The notes: generated by a model not told the origin, from the sequence alone. Positions 28,460 to 38,688 are shown, counted from the first letter of the stretch. The stretch is 64,000 nucleotides of DNA from Herminiimonas contaminans (GCF_015645465.1 NZ_JADOEL010000001.1:459555-523554); one strand, 5' to 3'. Numbers and translations: made by a program.

Positions 28460-29401
28460 ATGCCACTACCGACACCGCTCTCTGTCCAGCAAATTTACGA
28501 CGATAACCGTGAAACCCTGCAACTCGGATGGTTTGCGGGCTTCCCCGGTGGTGAGCGCCTGATTTCCGGCGATGCGACTTCGGCCGCAGACCAGGTGGGT
28601 CACTTGAACCTGATCCACCCCGGTCGTATCCAGGTTTTCGGTCATCAGGAAGTCGAGTACTACCAGCGTCTGTCCGATAACGGACGCGCCCACCATACCG
28701 CCGAACTGGTCGCTGGCGAGCCACCCGCCTTCATCATTGCGCAGGGCCTGGAAACACCGGCCGACATCATGGCGATTTGCGACGATAAAAACATTCCATT
28801 GTTTTCGACGCCGCTGCCTGCCGCGCAAGTGATCGATTACCTGCGCGTGTATCTGTCGAAAAAGCTGGCGCAGCGCATCACGATGCACGGTGTATTCATG
28901 GACGTGCTGGGTGTCGGCGTACTGATCACCGGCGAATCCGGCCTAGGTAAAAGCGAACTGGGTCTGGAACTGATTTCACGCAATCATGGCCTGGTGGCCG
29001 ATGACGCAGTCGAGTTCGCGCGCATCGCGCCGCACATGATAGAAGGCCGCTGTCCGCCACTGCTGCAAAACCTGCTGGAAGTACGCGGCCTCGGCTTGCT
29101 CGATATCCGCACCATCTTTGGTGAAACCGCAGTGCGCCGCAAAATGCGCCTGAAGCTGATCGTGCACCTGGTTCGTCGCAGCACGTTGGAAGAAAGTTAC
29201 GAGCGCCTGCCGCTGCCATCGCAGAGCGAAGAAATCCTCGGCCTCTCGATACGCAAAGTCGTGATCCCGGTCGAAGCCGGTCGAAATCTGGCGGTGCTGC
29301 TGGAAGCAGCGGTACGCAATACCATCCTGCAATTGCGCGGCATAGACACCCTGAAAGACTTCATGGTGCGCCAGCAAAAAGCGATGGAAAGCGACGAATA
29401 A
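28460..29401 (+). CDS. hprK: HPr kinase/phosphorylase
   Basis: A 313-residue bifunctional enzyme that phosphorylates and dephosphorylates the HPr/NPr serine site. Walker A is [10 protein letters not shown] (about residues 156-165), the following catalytic segment LVADDAVEF, and the family signature [10 protein letters not shown]. It sits between ptsN and rapZ; the phosphocarrier gene itself is not in this window. Confidence 0.93.
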   Translation: MPLPTPLSVQQIYDDNRETLQLGWFAGFPGGERLISGDATSAADQVGHLNLIHPGRIQVFGHQEVEYYQRLSDNGRAHHTAELVAGEPPAFIIAQGLETPADIMAICDDKNIPLFSTPLPAAQVIDYLRVYLSKKLAQRITMHGVFMDVLGVGVLITGESGLGKSELGLELISRNHGLVADDAVEFARIAPHMIEGRCPPLLQNLLEVRGLGLLDIRTIFGETAVRRKMRLKLIVHLVRRSTLEESYERLPLPSQSEEILGLSIRKVVIPVEAGRNLAVLLEAAVRNTILQLRGIDTLKDFMVRQQKAMESDE

Positions 29402-29470
29402 TCCCTCGGCAAGCTGAAGCAGAATTTTCGCGACGGCACCTTAGTCGTGTGCTTGGGGTATCATCAAGCT

Positions 29471-30334
29471 ATGCGCATTATTCTCATCACCGGAATCTCC
29501 GGATCCGGCAAATCAGTCGGACTGACCTCCCTCGAAGACGCTGGTTATTTCTGTGTCGACAACCTCCCGCCTACCCTGTTGCGGGCGCTGGTTGCTACGC
29601 GCCAGGAAGAGCATGCGGACAAACTCGCAGTAGCGATGGACGCACGCAGTGCCAGCTCGCTCATGGGCTTGCCTGCCGATATCTCATGGCTGCAAAACCA
29701 GGGACATGAAGTCAAAGTCCTGTTCCTCACGGCGAAGACCGATTCACTGATCGCGCGTTTTTCCGAAACCCGGCGCAGCCACCCACTGTCGCATCGCGGT
29801 TTCAGCAGCAGCGCAGCAGAAGATCGCCGCACACTGACCGAATGCATACGCGAAGAACGCGAAATGCTGTCCGGTGTCGAAGAAGTCAGCCATGTTATCG
29901 ATACCTCGGGCATGAGCGCGAATAAATTACGCGGCTGGATCAAGGCGCTGATCGAAAGTGATCACTCGCCACTAACCGTATTGTTTGAATCTTTTGCTTT
30001 CAAATTCGGTGTACCGCTGGATGCCGACCTGGTATTTGATGTGCGCATGCTGCCGAATCCACACTACGACACGCAATTACGCCCGTTAACCGGACGTGAT
30101 GCGCCGGTGCAGGCCTTTTTGCAGGCACAGCCGGATGCCACTGCCTTGCTGGCAGATATACGCGGCTTCGTCGAAAAATGGCTGCCTGCGTTCAAGAAGG
30201 ATAATCGCAGCTACCTGACTGTCGCCATCGGTTGCACCGGCGGCCAGCATCGCTCGGTGTATATGGTGGAGCAACTGGCCGCCCATTTCCGTGCGCACGA
30301 ACACGTCATCCTCAGGCATCGCGAACTAGACTGA
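29471..30334 (+). CDS. rapZ: RNase adapter / nucleotide-binding protein RapZ
   Basis: A 287-residue P-loop protein; Walker A is GISGSGKS near the N-terminus (residues 8-15), and the C-terminal domain contains [12 protein letters not shown]. In E. coli RapZ guides RNase E to the GlmZ RNA and senses glucosamine-6-phosphate; targets in betaproteobacteria are not established. The ATG at 29471 is used because the family begins MRIILITG; the eight extra upstream codons do not match. Confidence 0.92.
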   Translation: MRIILITGISGSGKSVGLTSLEDAGYFCVDNLPPTLLRALVATRQEEHADKLAVAMDARSASSLMGLPADISWLQNQGHEVKVLFLTAKTDSLIARFSETRRSHPLSHRGFSSSAAEDRRTLTECIREEREMLSGVEEVSHVIDTSGMSANKLRGWIKALIESDHSPLTVLFESFAFKFGVPLDADLVFDVRMLPNPHYDTQLRPLTGRDAPVQAFLQAQPDATALLADIRGFVEKWLPAFKKDNRSYLTVAIGCTGGQHRSVYMVEQLAAHFRAHEHVILRHRELD

Positions 30335-30385
30335 TCATATTTCTGTCCAAGCGGTATCAGCCTCTACCCCGAACACCCATTTCTC

Positions 30386-31012
30386 ATGCCTGCAAACGAA
30401 TACTGGCTTCCGCTGTTCCCCCTCAATACCGTGCTGTTCCCGGGCGGCATACTCCCCCTTAAGGTTTTTGAAACGCGCTACATAGACATGGTGCGCGATT
30501 GCATGAAGCGAGAAATGCCGTTCGGCGTGGTCTTGATCAAATCCGGACAGGAGATCGGCGAAGCGGCGGAACCGGAAGATGTCGGCTGCATGGCGCACAT
30601 TACCGACTGGGATGCACCACAACTCGGCGTACTCTTGCTACGTACGGAAGGCGGCACCCGTTTCCGTATCCTGGAAACACGTGTACACAAGGATCAGCAT
30701 CTGGAAGGACGCGTAGAAATCATAGGACACGGCGGCCCCAGCATCTTGGCGCAGGAACATCAGGGCTGTGCCAACACGCTCAAGCTGGTGATCCACGACA
30801 TCAATACCAAAGGACGCGCCGAAATAGGCGAGGAATTTGAAAGTCCGTTTACGGAAAACTTGCATCTGGACGATGCAGGCTGGGTGGCCAATCGCTGGTG
30901 TGAAATCCTGCCTATACCGCTGAAGGCCAGGCAGAAATTGCTGGAAGTCGATGATGCACAAACCCGTCTGACCATCATCCAGCAATACCTGCAACAGCAC
31001 GAAATTATTTAA
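30386..31012 (+). CDS. Stand-alone LON N-terminal (substrate-binding) domain protein
   Basis: A 208-residue protein made of the LON substrate-binding domain only (WLPLFPLNTVLFPGGILPLKVFE at residues 6-28). No AAA+ or Ser-Lys protease domain follows. Such proteins are widespread but their function is unknown. It lies 51 bp after rapZ and converges on mutY. Confidence 0.85.
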   Translation: MPANEYWLPLFPLNTVLFPGGILPLKVFETRYIDMVRDCMKREMPFGVVLIKSGQEIGEAAEPEDVGCMAHITDWDAPQLGVLLLRTEGGTRFRILETRVHKDQHLEGRVEIIGHGGPSILAQEHQGCANTLKLVIHDINTKGRAEIGEEFESPFTENLHLDDAGWVANRWCEILPIPLKARQKLLEVDDAQTRLTIIQQYLQQHEII

Positions 31013-31024
31013 AGCACAGCGCAG

Positions 31025-32179
31025 TTACTGCGTCAGCAAATCCGGCTCGCGAAATACCGTCAGCAATAATTTTTTGACGGGCGCAGGCAAAGGCGCATCA
31101 GCCATTCTTGCAATCGGATACCAGCCGTATGCATCCTCTCCCGCGCGCTGCAGGCGACGCTTCAAAGCGATGTGATACGGCGTTATATGCAGTTTGAAAT
31201 GCGTGAATACATGCGTAAACATCTGCAACTCTTCCTGCCCGGCGGCGACACCGAAACGAGCCACCGCTTGCGCCAGCGCCGCATCGAATCCGGCCTCGTC
31301 TGCCGTCACAGCAATCTCCGGCAACGATAACAAACCGCCCCATATGCCCTTATCCGGGCGCTGTTCCAGTAAGATCTCATCCTTATCAACGATGAGCAAC
31401 ATGATCGTTTGTTTTTCCGGTACGGCCTTTTTAGGTTTGCGCACCGGCAGTTCATTGGTACGACCAGTCGCATAAGCGACGCAGCGGTGCGCCAGCGGAC
31501 AACGCTGGCAGGAAGGACGATTGCGGGTGCACAGCGTCGCGCCCAGATCCATCAAACCTTGCGTGTAAGCTTCCACACCGCTCTCAGGCAACAGAGCAAC
31601 CGCACGCAACCACAATCCATTTTCGACAGCCTTTTCACCTGGATAGCGCTCCACACCAAACACGCGCGCAAAGACGCGTTTGACGTTGCCGTCGAGGATG
31701 GCGGCGCGGGTGCCGTAGGAAAATGCAGAGATGGCGGCGGCAGTGGAACGACCTATGCCGGGCAATTGCTCCAGCAACTCCGGATCACTGGGGAATACGC
31801 CACCGTACTCTGCGACTATCGTCTGCGCGCACTTATGCAAATTACGCGCGCGCGAGTAATAGCCCAGTCCGCTCCAGTGCGCCATCACTTCTTCAGACGG
31901 CGCTGCCGCCAGTGAAGCAACGGTAGGGAAAGATTCGAGGAAGCGCAAGTAGTAAGGAATCACTGCGGCGACCTGGGTCTGCTGCAGCATGATTTCCGAG
32001 AGCCAGACGCGATACGCGTCGCGCGTGTTTTGCCACGGCAAGGCATGGCGTCCATGCTGCTTTTGCCAAGTGATCACATCAGCAGAGAACGACGGGTCGG
32101 CTAATGCCTCGACATTAGCCTTGGAAGATTGAGCCGAAGGAACTGCCTTGCTGCGGGTATCACTGACTACACGTTTCAT
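31025..32179 (-). CDS. mutY: A/G-specific adenine DNA glycosylase
   Basis: A 384-residue base-excision repair enzyme that removes adenine mispaired with 8-oxoguanine. It has the catalytic Glu (LSEIMLQQTQ, E62), a helix-hairpin-helix LPGIGRSTAAAI (139-150) with catalytic Asp 163, and the [4Fe-4S] motif C-x6-C-x2-C-x5-C (217, 224, 227, 233). A MutT-like C-terminal 8-oxoG recognition domain follows. About 30 extra N-terminal residues precede the core. It starts 6 bp after the dynamin-like gene. Confidence 0.95.
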   Translation of the reverse strand: MKRVVSDTRSKAVPSAQSSKANVEALADPSFSADVITWQKQHGRHALPWQNTRDAYRVWLSEIMLQQTQVAAVIPYYLRFLESFPTVASLAAAPSEEVMAHWSGLGYYSRARNLHKCAQTIVAEYGGVFPSDPELLEQLPGIGRSTAAAISAFSYGTRAAILDGNVKRVFARVFGVERYPGEKAVENGLWLRAVALLPESGVEAYTQGLMDLGATLCTRNRPSCQRCPLAHRCVAYATGRTNELPVRKPKKAVPEKQTIMLLIVDKDEILLEQRPDKGIWGGLLSLPEIAVTADEAGFDAALAQAVARFGVAAGQEELQMFTHVFTHFKLHITPYHIALKRRLQRAGEDAYGWYPIARMADAPLPAPVKKLLLTVFREPDLLTQ

Positions 32180-32185
32180 CTAAAT

Positions 32186-34126
32186 TCAGGCCGCCGCTTT
32201 ATAGGAATCCAGCTGCGCCATGATCGCAGTCTTCAATTCATTTTCCAGGCGCGTCAACAGGGCGCGCTGGGTATCCAGCTCAAATTGCATTTGTTCGAAA
32301 GCGAGCACTTTTTCTTCCAGGCTGTCGGTCGCCAAATGGATTTTTTCTATCGACTTTTTGCGCCGCTTCAGTTGTATCTTGTGCTCACCGATTTGTGCTT
32401 CCAGCGGTGCCATCACCACTTTCAGCCACGCTTCGACATCGCGATTGGCTTGCAGGAAACTTTGTTTGACGCGTGACGCGATCGAATCAAAGAACTTCTG
32501 CATCAGCACGACTTGCGGCGTGGTCAGGATGGTAGCTGCACCAAATTGCTTGTGGTACAGCTGTTCTATCATCACGATTTCCTTGCTGTACTTATCCAGC
32601 GAAAACGGCATAGGCGTCGATAAGGCCAGACCGTGTTCGGTGGAAAACTTGCGGTACATGACGGACATCATTTCGCCTATCTCGTCGGTCTTGGCGGCTG
32701 ATGCTTCGAGACTGTCCAGCGCTTCCTGGAAGAATTCTTTTACCGCCTGCCGCAAGCCGGAAGAAAACTTGCTGCGCTCCATCGCATCGCGTGTCTTGTT
32801 GATATTGTCTTTCAGGACACCCATGCCGAGATGCGTAAACACTTCTGTCGACAGGCGTGCGAATACCGAGCGCGTTGCCTGCAACTTGAACAGGCTGCCA
32901 TCGAATTCCATCTTTTCCATATCGATGCGCTTCATCATGTGCTGCAGGATAGTTTGATTCTTGCCACGCAAGCTTTTGAGCTCTATCAATTGTTCGACCA
33001 CATTGCGCACCCGCGATGACAACAAGGCTTGCTTGGCCGAAGTCAGCTCATTTACTTCCGCCATCAACTGGGTGCGGATAATGTCTTGCTTGGCTGGCAG
33101 CAGTTCACTGGACAGCGCGCTTTCCAGCGCTGGCAAACGGCTCTTCGCCAGCAACGGCGCATCGCGATTGATTTTTCCGACCAGGCCTTTTTGCGCAGAG
33201 ACCGGGAAGACCTGACGCTCCGACAACTCCAGCGTTTGCGCCACGTTGGCATGCTGCATGCGGATTTGCTGCTCGACTTCTGTCGGGCTGCGCAATTCAT
33301 CCCACATGCTGTCTATCTTATTCAGCACCACCAGACGCCCCGCACCGCTACCGCCTATGTGATTGCGCCAGATGTCGATATCGCTCTTGGTCACGCCGGT
33401 ATCAGCTGCCAATATGAATAGCACTGCATGTGCATTCGGGATCAGGTTCAGCGTCAGCTCAGGTTCGGTACCTATCGCATTCAGACCCGGTGTATCGATA
33501 ATCACCAGGCCTTGCTGCAACAAAGGATGCGGGAAGTTGACGATGGCATGCCGCCATTGTGAAATTTCGACCATGCCATCATCACCCACGGCGACGACCA
33601 TATCGAGATCGGTTTCATCATAGAGACCATAGCGTGTCGCTTCTTCTATCGGCACACGCTTGGTCAGGCTGACTTGTTTGAAGGCTTCCAGCATGCCATC
33701 CGCGGACGAAGTATCGAGCGGCAGCACCGTCCATACCTGGCTCTGCGACTTGAAATCACTGGTTGATTGCGCTTGTGCACGTGTCTCTATTGGCAGCAGA
33801 CGTATCGACGGCGGAAAGGTTTCGTCGTACATCAGTTCGGTCGGACACATGGTGGTACGACCAGCCGAGGTTGGCAAAATACGCTGACCATAATCGGCAA
33901 AAAAGATCGCATTGATCAATTCCGATTTGCCACGCGAAAATTCGGCGACAAAAGCGATCGATAATTTATCTTCGTTCAGACGCGCCAGAGTTTGCAGGAA
34001 ACGCTGGTCGCTGGCAGCATCAGCCAGGTCACCCGCGCTCACGCAATCGCGATAACGCTCCAGCGCAAGTTTGACGTCATTGCGCCAGCCGCTGTATTCC
34101 TGAAACTTTTGCACCAGATTACTCAC
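32186..34126 (-). CDS. Dynamin-like GTPase
   Basis: A 646-residue large GTPase. Motifs by residue: G1 AEFSRGKS (61-68), G3 DTPG (211-214) and G4 NKID (269-272). A long helical stalk region follows, with coiled-coil character near the C-terminus (about 580-640). The first Gly of the canonical G1 (GxxxxGKS) is Ala here. Bacterial dynamins remodel membranes, but their roles vary. A GTG start at 34126 has a good AAGAGG site 6 nt upstream; an in-frame ATG at 34159 is the alternative. The gene lies between mutM and mutY, 58 bp and 6 bp away. Confidence 0.87.
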   Translation of the reverse strand: MSNLVQKFQEYSGWRNDVKLALERYRDCVSAGDLADAASDQRFLQTLARLNEDKLSIAFVAEFSRGKSELINAIFFADYGQRILPTSAGRTTMCPTELMYDETFPPSIRLLPIETRAQAQSTSDFKSQSQVWTVLPLDTSSADGMLEAFKQVSLTKRVPIEEATRYGLYDETDLDMVVAVGDDGMVEISQWRHAIVNFPHPLLQQGLVIIDTPGLNAIGTEPELTLNLIPNAHAVLFILAADTGVTKSDIDIWRNHIGGSGAGRLVVLNKIDSMWDELRSPTEVEQQIRMQHANVAQTLELSERQVFPVSAQKGLVGKINRDAPLLAKSRLPALESALSSELLPAKQDIIRTQLMAEVNELTSAKQALLSSRVRNVVEQLIELKSLRGKNQTILQHMMKRIDMEKMEFDGSLFKLQATRSVFARLSTEVFTHLGMGVLKDNINKTRDAMERSKFSSGLRQAVKEFFQEALDSLEASAAKTDEIGEMMSVMYRKFSTEHGLALSTPMPFSLDKYSKEIVMIEQLYHKQFGAATILTTPQVVLMQKFFDSIASRVKQSFLQANRDVEAWLKVVMAPLEAQIGEHKIQLKRRKKSIEKIHLATDSLEEKVLAFEQMQFELDTQRALLTRLENELKTAIMAQLDSYKAAA

Positions 34127-34184
34127 GTAAGCCTCTTTTATTCGGTTTAAACCCTGCATCCCAGAGCGACACTAGCACCGCTGC

Positions 34185-35006
34185 CTACTTTTGACAATTT
34201 GGACAGTAAAAGGTCGAACGCTGACCCTGCACGATCTGGCGTATCGGCGTCTTGCAAATACGGCAAGGTTCGCCTGCGCGCGCATAGGTAAAGTAATTCT
34301 GCTGGAAGTAGCCGGACTGACCGTTAACACCTATAAAGTCTTTCAGCGTACTGCCACCCTGCTCTATTGCAGCAGCCAGTATCTGCCGTATTGCCTCCGC
34401 CAACCGCTCATAGCGCGCCAGCCCGATACGGTGCGCAGGCGTACGCGGATTGATACGCGCCTGGAACAAACTCTCGGACGCGTAGATATTCCCGACGCCG
34501 ACGACGATGTCGCCCGCCAGCAACACTTGCTTGATGGCAGAGCTGCGCTTGCGCGTTTGCTGGTACAGCCATTGCGCACTGAATCCCGCTTCCAGTGGTT
34601 CGACGCCCAGTGTACGCAACAGTAAATGATTTTCTATCGAGCCTTCTTCCGCGGCATGCCACAGCACTGCACCAAAACGGCGAGGGTCGCTCAGACGTAA
34701 TAACTGGCTGCCGGTTTCCAGATCAAAATGATCATGCTTCTTCGGCGGCACGTCGGATGGCAGGATGCGCAAATGTCCGGACATGCCCAAATGGATGATC
34801 AGCGTGCCATGGTCAAAATTGAGCAGCAGATATTTGCCGCGGCGTCCGGTGCTGCGTACCGTATGCCCGACCAGGGTCTGCGCCAGGGCGGCAGGAAATG
34901 GCCAGCGCAAACCGGTATGACGCAAGGCCACGCCCGTGACGACTTGCCCTTCCAGATGCGGCGCTACACCGCGACGCGTTACTTCGACTTCAGGTAATTC
35001 AGGCAT
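34185..35006 (-). CDS. mutM: Formamidopyrimidine-DNA glycosylase
   Basis: A 273-residue bifunctional glycosylase/AP lyase that removes 8-oxoguanine opposite cytosine. The N-terminus is the catalytic MPELPEVE (Pro2 and Glu3 after Met removal). The H2TH region contains [12 protein letters not shown], and the C-terminal zinc finger is C-x2-C-x16-C-x2-C. It is first in the mutM-dynamin-mutY unit and diverges from the TPR gene. Confidence 0.96.
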   Translation of the reverse strand: MPELPEVEVTRRGVAPHLEGQVVTGVALRHTGLRWPFPAALAQTLVGHTVRSTGRRGKYLLLNFDHGTLIIHLGMSGHLRILPSDVPPKKHDHFDLETGSQLLRLSDPRRFGAVLWHAAEEGSIENHLLLRTLGVEPLEAGFSAQWLYQQTRKRSSAIKQVLLAGDIVVGVGNIYASESLFQARINPRTPAHRIGLARYERLAEAIRQILAAAIEQGGSTLKDFIGVNGQSGYFQQNYFTYARAGEPCRICKTPIRQIVQGQRSTFYCPNCQK

Positions 35007-35110
35007 GGGAACTGCGATTTCCTGGATGATTTAAACGATGCTACCAAGGTAGCGCATTGCCGGGCGGTTGAGCGTAGAATAAAACCTCGCTCGATTTGCA
35101 TGGACTTCAA

Positions 35111-36904
35111 TTGAAAAATGCCCTTGTCATTGTAACGCTGTCTACCCTGTTCGCGGCTGGTGGCTATGCCCAGGCCCAACCACAGGCACCCGACACCTCC
35201 GCTGCGGCAACCCAGGAAAGCCCGACTCCGGTCACGGCCAAACCTGCCGGCAACAAAAAAGTAGCCACGGGCAAAGCGGATGAATCCCTGCCTTCAGTTC
35301 AGCTTACCGCACCGTTGCTGTATAAATTATTGCGCGCCGAACTGGCCTACCAGCGCGGCGACTGGCAGTTGGCATATGTTTCCAACCTGGTTGCAGCACA
35401 AGAAACCCGCGATCCGCGCCTGGCACGACGTGCGGCGGAAATTGCCCTGAACGCCAAACAGGTAAGTGAAGCGCTGTCCGCGGTACGCCTGTGGCATGAG
35501 CTGGCACCGGCTTCGGACGAAGCCAACCAGTTTTACCTCGGTCTGATTGTTCTTGGCGACAACCTGAAAGAAGCGCGCCCTATCTTTATTGAACGCTTGC
35601 GTCAGGCCACACCGCAAGGACGCGGCTTGCTAATCCTGCAAATCCAGCGCCTGCTGGCCAACACCAAGGATAAAGCCGCAGCATTTGCACTGCTGGAAGA
35701 AGTTACCGCGCCATATCAGGATCTGGTCGAAACCCACCTTGCATTGGCACAAGCAGCCTTCATCAAGAATGACATTGCGCGCGCCAACAGCGAAGCGCAG
35801 ATTGCATTGAAAATCAAACCGGACCTGGAACTCGCAGTACTGATGGTCGCGCAATCGACACGGGAGCGCAGCCAGGCACTGCAAATCCTGGCCGACTTCC
35901 TGAAAGCCAATCCGAAATCCCGCGAAGTGCGCGTTGCTTACGCAAAGATCCTGATCGATGACAAACAATACGATCAGGCACGTGAGCAATTCGAAGTGCT
36001 GCTGAAGGAAGACCCGAAAGACCTGACCATCCTGTATGCGATGGGCATACTCGGCGCGCAGACCAATGACATTCCCATGGCGGAAAAATATCTGGGCGCT
36101 TATCTGCAGGCACTGGAAGACAACCCCGACGAAAGCCGTGATCCGGTGCAAGCCTTGCTGATCATGTCGCAGATTGCCGAAGATAGAAAAGACTATCCGG
36201 CCGCACTGAAATGGCTGGCACAGGTAGAACCCGGCCCAGCCTACATGGCAGCGCAAATCAGAAGCGCGCAATTAATGGCTATCGGTGGCGACCTGAATGG
36301 CGCACGCAATTTGCTCAGCCACCTGAAGCCACAAGGCCAGCGCGAACAAATCCAGGTCATCGTCGCCGATGCGCAATTGCTGCGCGACGCCAATCGTGTA
36401 CCGGAAGCGATGACGGTACTTAGCAATGGTTTGAAACGCTATCCGGACGATACCGGGCTGCTGTACGACTATGCGATGCTGGCTGAAAAAGCCAACAAGA
36501 TGGATGTAATGGAAACCGCATTGCGCAAAATCATCCGCCTCGCACCAGACAATCAGCACGCCTACAACGCACTTGGCTATTCCTTTGCCGATCGCAATAT
36601 CCATTTGCAGGAAGCACTGGCGTTGATAGAAAAAGCCATGAAGATAGCCCCCGAAGATCCATTCATCATGGATAGCATGGGCTGGGTGCAATTCCGTCTC
36701 GGTCGCCTGAATGAAGCGGAACGCTATCTGCGACGCGCTTACGCAATACGTCCTGACGTAGAAATCGGCGTGCACCTCGGTGAGGTGCTGTGGGTCAAAG
36801 GCCAGAAAGCCGATGCACAACAATTGTGGCGCGATGCCAATCAGAAAGATCCACAGAGCGATTTATTGAAAAGCACACTGGCACGCCTGCGCGCTCAATT
36901 ATGA
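35111..36904 (+). CDS. Secreted TPR-repeat protein
   Basis: A 597-residue protein with a signal peptide (about residues 1-20, ending YAQA). Many tetratricopeptide repeats cover most of the length, most clearly near the C-terminus (YNALGYSFADRNIHLQEALALIEKAM and DSMGWVQFRLGRLNEAERYLRRA). TPR arrays mediate protein-protein contact; the partner is unknown. The position directly before lolB, on the same strand, suggests an outer-membrane or periplasmic role. No ATG lies in a suitable place; I chose TTG 35111 because it gives a clean signal peptide with a GGA 5 nt upstream. TTG 35096 is the alternative. Confidence 0.82.
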   Translation: MKNALVIVTLSTLFAAGGYAQAQPQAPDTSAAATQESPTPVTAKPAGNKKVATGKADESLPSVQLTAPLLYKLLRAELAYQRGDWQLAYVSNLVAAQETRDPRLARRAAEIALNAKQVSEALSAVRLWHELAPASDEANQFYLGLIVLGDNLKEARPIFIERLRQATPQGRGLLILQIQRLLANTKDKAAAFALLEEVTAPYQDLVETHLALAQAAFIKNDIARANSEAQIALKIKPDLELAVLMVAQSTRERSQALQILADFLKANPKSREVRVAYAKILIDDKQYDQAREQFEVLLKEDPKDLTILYAMGILGAQTNDIPMAEKYLGAYLQALEDNPDESRDPVQALLIMSQIAEDRKDYPAALKWLAQVEPGPAYMAAQIRSAQLMAIGGDLNGARNLLSHLKPQGQREQIQVIVADAQLLRDANRVPEAMTVLSNGLKRYPDDTGLLYDYAMLAEKANKMDVMETALRKIIRLAPDNQHAYNALGYSFADRNIHLQEALALIEKAMKIAPEDPFIMDSMGWVQFRLGRLNEAERYLRRAYAIRPDVEIGVHLGEVLWVKGQKADAQQLWRDANQKDPQSDLLKSTLARLRAQL

Positions 36905-36909
36905 TGTGA

Positions 36910-36939
36910 ACGGTTGGACAGTCCTTGCTGTCCAACCGT
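36910..36939. repeat. Strong hairpin downstream of the TPR gene
   Basis: Perfect 12-bp arms (ACGGTTGGACAG and CTGTCCAACCGT) with a 6-nt loop, starting 5 nt after the stop codon. No U-tract follows directly, so classic intrinsic termination is doubtful. Confidence 0.6.
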
Positions 36940-36944
36940 CCGTT

Positions 36945-36965
36945 ACAACTGTTAATTACAGTTGT
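36945..36965. repeat. Second hairpin downstream of the TPR gene
   Basis: Perfect arms ACAACTGT and ACAGTTGT with a 5-nt TAATT centre, only 5 bp after the first hairpin. The pair together could act as a Rho-independent-like pause site or as a processing signal. Confidence 0.5.
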
Positions 36966-37062
36966 CGGTTCGCAAGCCCTGCCGCTACGGACCTGTCTGC
37001 AATCGATGCTGTTTCTTGCTTCATCGCGCAGTAACAGCATCATTCATTTCATCTCTCATGCT

Positions 37063-37082
37063 TCAGCCTTGCTTAAGGCTGA
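37063..37082. repeat. Hairpin in the lolB leader
   Basis: Arms TCAGCCTT and AAGGCTGA with a 4-nt loop, ending 24 nt before the lolB ATG. It is the third stem in the 200 bp between the TPR gene and lolB and could influence lolB translation. Confidence 0.45.
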
Positions 37083-37106
37083 CCAACAGATACAAAATCA
37101 TTGCCT

Positions 37107-37727
37107 ATGCCGCGTAAACTGACCGCCATCCTCATCATGTCCACCGCCTTGCTCGGCGCTTGTGCCAGCATTGCACCGCCTACTGAAACAACCAGTGAGC
37201 AAGCTGGCACCGCGCGCAAGTATCAGGAAGCCATTACGCTGGCTGGTCGTTTGTCCGTGCAATATCAAAAAGACGATAAGGATGAGGCAATACACGGCAG
37301 CTTCACCTGGAAACAAAACCGGGATCGCAGCTCTATCGCCATCCTGTCGCCGCTCGGCCAGATACTGGCAACAATAGAAGTAACACCTGATAACGCAACG
37401 CTGATCCAGTCGGGACAGCCACCACGCAGCGCCGCTGATGTCGATCTGCTGGTAACGCAAACACTGGGATGGCCATTGCCGGTTTCCGGCTTGCGCAGCT
37501 GGCTGCAGGGCTTTGCCAACGACAGCAGTAACAAGGCATACATCGCGTCAGCAAGCCGCAATAAAGTCACCACCCGCGACGGCTGGCATATCCAGTACCC
37601 GACCTGGGAAAGTGATCAGCAAACACCGCCGCAAGAACGCCCAAAACGCATAGACCTGGAACGCCAGACCGAGCAGGCTGGCAAGGTAGCGATACGTATC
37701 GTGCTCGATAGCTGGCAAACTCCCTGA
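37107..37727 (+). CDS. lolB: Outer-membrane lipoprotein receptor
   Basis: A 206-residue lipoprotein with lipobox LLGAC (Cys about residue 18). LolB accepts lipoproteins from the LolA chaperone and inserts them in the outer membrane. It is recognised by the ITLAGRLSVQY segment, overall size and the conserved lolB-ispE-prs order. The ATG at 37107 is chosen over TTG 37101. ispE starts 21 bp downstream. Confidence 0.88.
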   Translation: MPRKLTAILIMSTALLGACASIAPPTETTSEQAGTARKYQEAITLAGRLSVQYQKDDKDEAIHGSFTWKQNRDRSSIAILSPLGQILATIEVTPDNATLIQSGQPPRSAADVDLLVTQTLGWPLPVSGLRSWLQGFANDSSNKAYIASASRNKVTTRDGWHIQYPTWESDQQTPPQERPKRIDLERQTEQAGKVAIRIVLDSWQTP

Positions 37728-37748
37728 TTTCATCGCACGCACCATTCC

Positions 37749-38618
37749 ATGACGCTCACACTTAATAATTGCCCGGCACCGGCAAAACTGAATTTATTTC
37801 TGCATGTCACCGGGCGACGCGCAGATGGCTACCACTTGCTGCAAAGCGTATTCCAGCTGATAGATCGCGGCGACGTACTGCACTTCGCGACACGTGATGA
37901 TGCGCACATCAGGCGCAGTACCGAACTCGCTGGCGTACCTGAAGAAAGCGATTTGATCGTGCGCGCAGCAAAATTATTGCAAACCGCAGCAGCACAGAAA
38001 AATCCGAATAAAAACTTCGGCGCCGATATCGCCATCGAAAAAAACCTGCCCATGGGCGGCGGCCTCGGCGGCGGCTCTTCCGATGCAGCCACTACCCTGC
38101 TGGCGCTTAATCATTTGTGGCAAGTCGGCCTGACACGCGCAGAATTAATGGCCTTGGGCCTGCAGCTGGGTGCCGATGTACCGTTTTTTATCTTTGGCCA
38201 AAATGCGTTTGCAGAGGGCATAGGCGAGGCTTTAGTCGCGGTAAAAACGCCGGATCGCTGGTTTGTCGTCATCGAACCGGGAGTTTCTGTACCAACCCAG
38301 AAGATATTTTCATCAAGTGAATTGACACGGGATACGAAACCCGTCAAAATATCGGACTTTTCCGGAGCTCAAGATTGCTTCGGTAAAAACGACCTGCAAG
38401 TCGTGGCTGAAAAATTGTTTCCACCTGTTGCCGAAGCCATCAAATGGCTGAGACAATACGGAGATGCAAGAATGACAGGATCCGGCGCTTGTGTGTTTTG
38501 CCCGTTTGAGCAAGAACAGCAAGCCGATGCAGTACTGGCAACAGTACCGACACACTGGAAAGCCTGGAAAGCCAAAGCGATCAAGCATCATCCGCTCGCT
38601 TATTTGCAGCAGTCGTGA
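37749..38618 (+). CDS. ispE: 4-diphosphocytidyl-2-C-methyl-D-erythritol kinase
   Basis: A 289-residue GHMP kinase of the non-mevalonate isoprenoid pathway. The N-terminal [21 protein letters not shown] and the ATP-binding glycine-rich loop [20 protein letters not shown] (about residues 99-118) are diagnostic. A GHMP C-terminal domain follows ([12 protein letters not shown]). It lies directly upstream of tRNA-Gln and prs. Confidence 0.95.
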   Translation: MTLTLNNCPAPAKLNLFLHVTGRRADGYHLLQSVFQLIDRGDVLHFATRDDAHIRRSTELAGVPEESDLIVRAAKLLQTAAAQKNPNKNFGADIAIEKNLPMGGGLGGGSSDAATTLLALNHLWQVGLTRAELMALGLQLGADVPFFIFGQNAFAEGIGEALVAVKTPDRWFVVIEPGVSVPTQKIFSSSELTRDTKPVKISDFSGAQDCFGKNDLQVVAEKLFPPVAEAIKWLRQYGDARMTGSGACVFCPFEQEQQADAVLATVPTHWKAWKAKAIKHHPLAYLQQS

Positions 38619-38630
38619 CACCAGATTAGT

Positions 38631-38658
38631 TTGACGCAGCATCCGCCGCTTTGATAGC
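38631..38658 (+). promoter_or_regulatory. Candidate promoter of tRNA-Gln
   Basis: TTGACG at 38631-38636 and a weak -10-like GATAGC at 38653-38658 with a 16-bp spacer, about 30 bp upstream of the mature tRNA 5' end. The -35 is good and the -10 poor. Confidence 0.35.
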
Positions 38659-38688
38659 GAAGATGCAACGGCAAACACAAGGTTGCGT

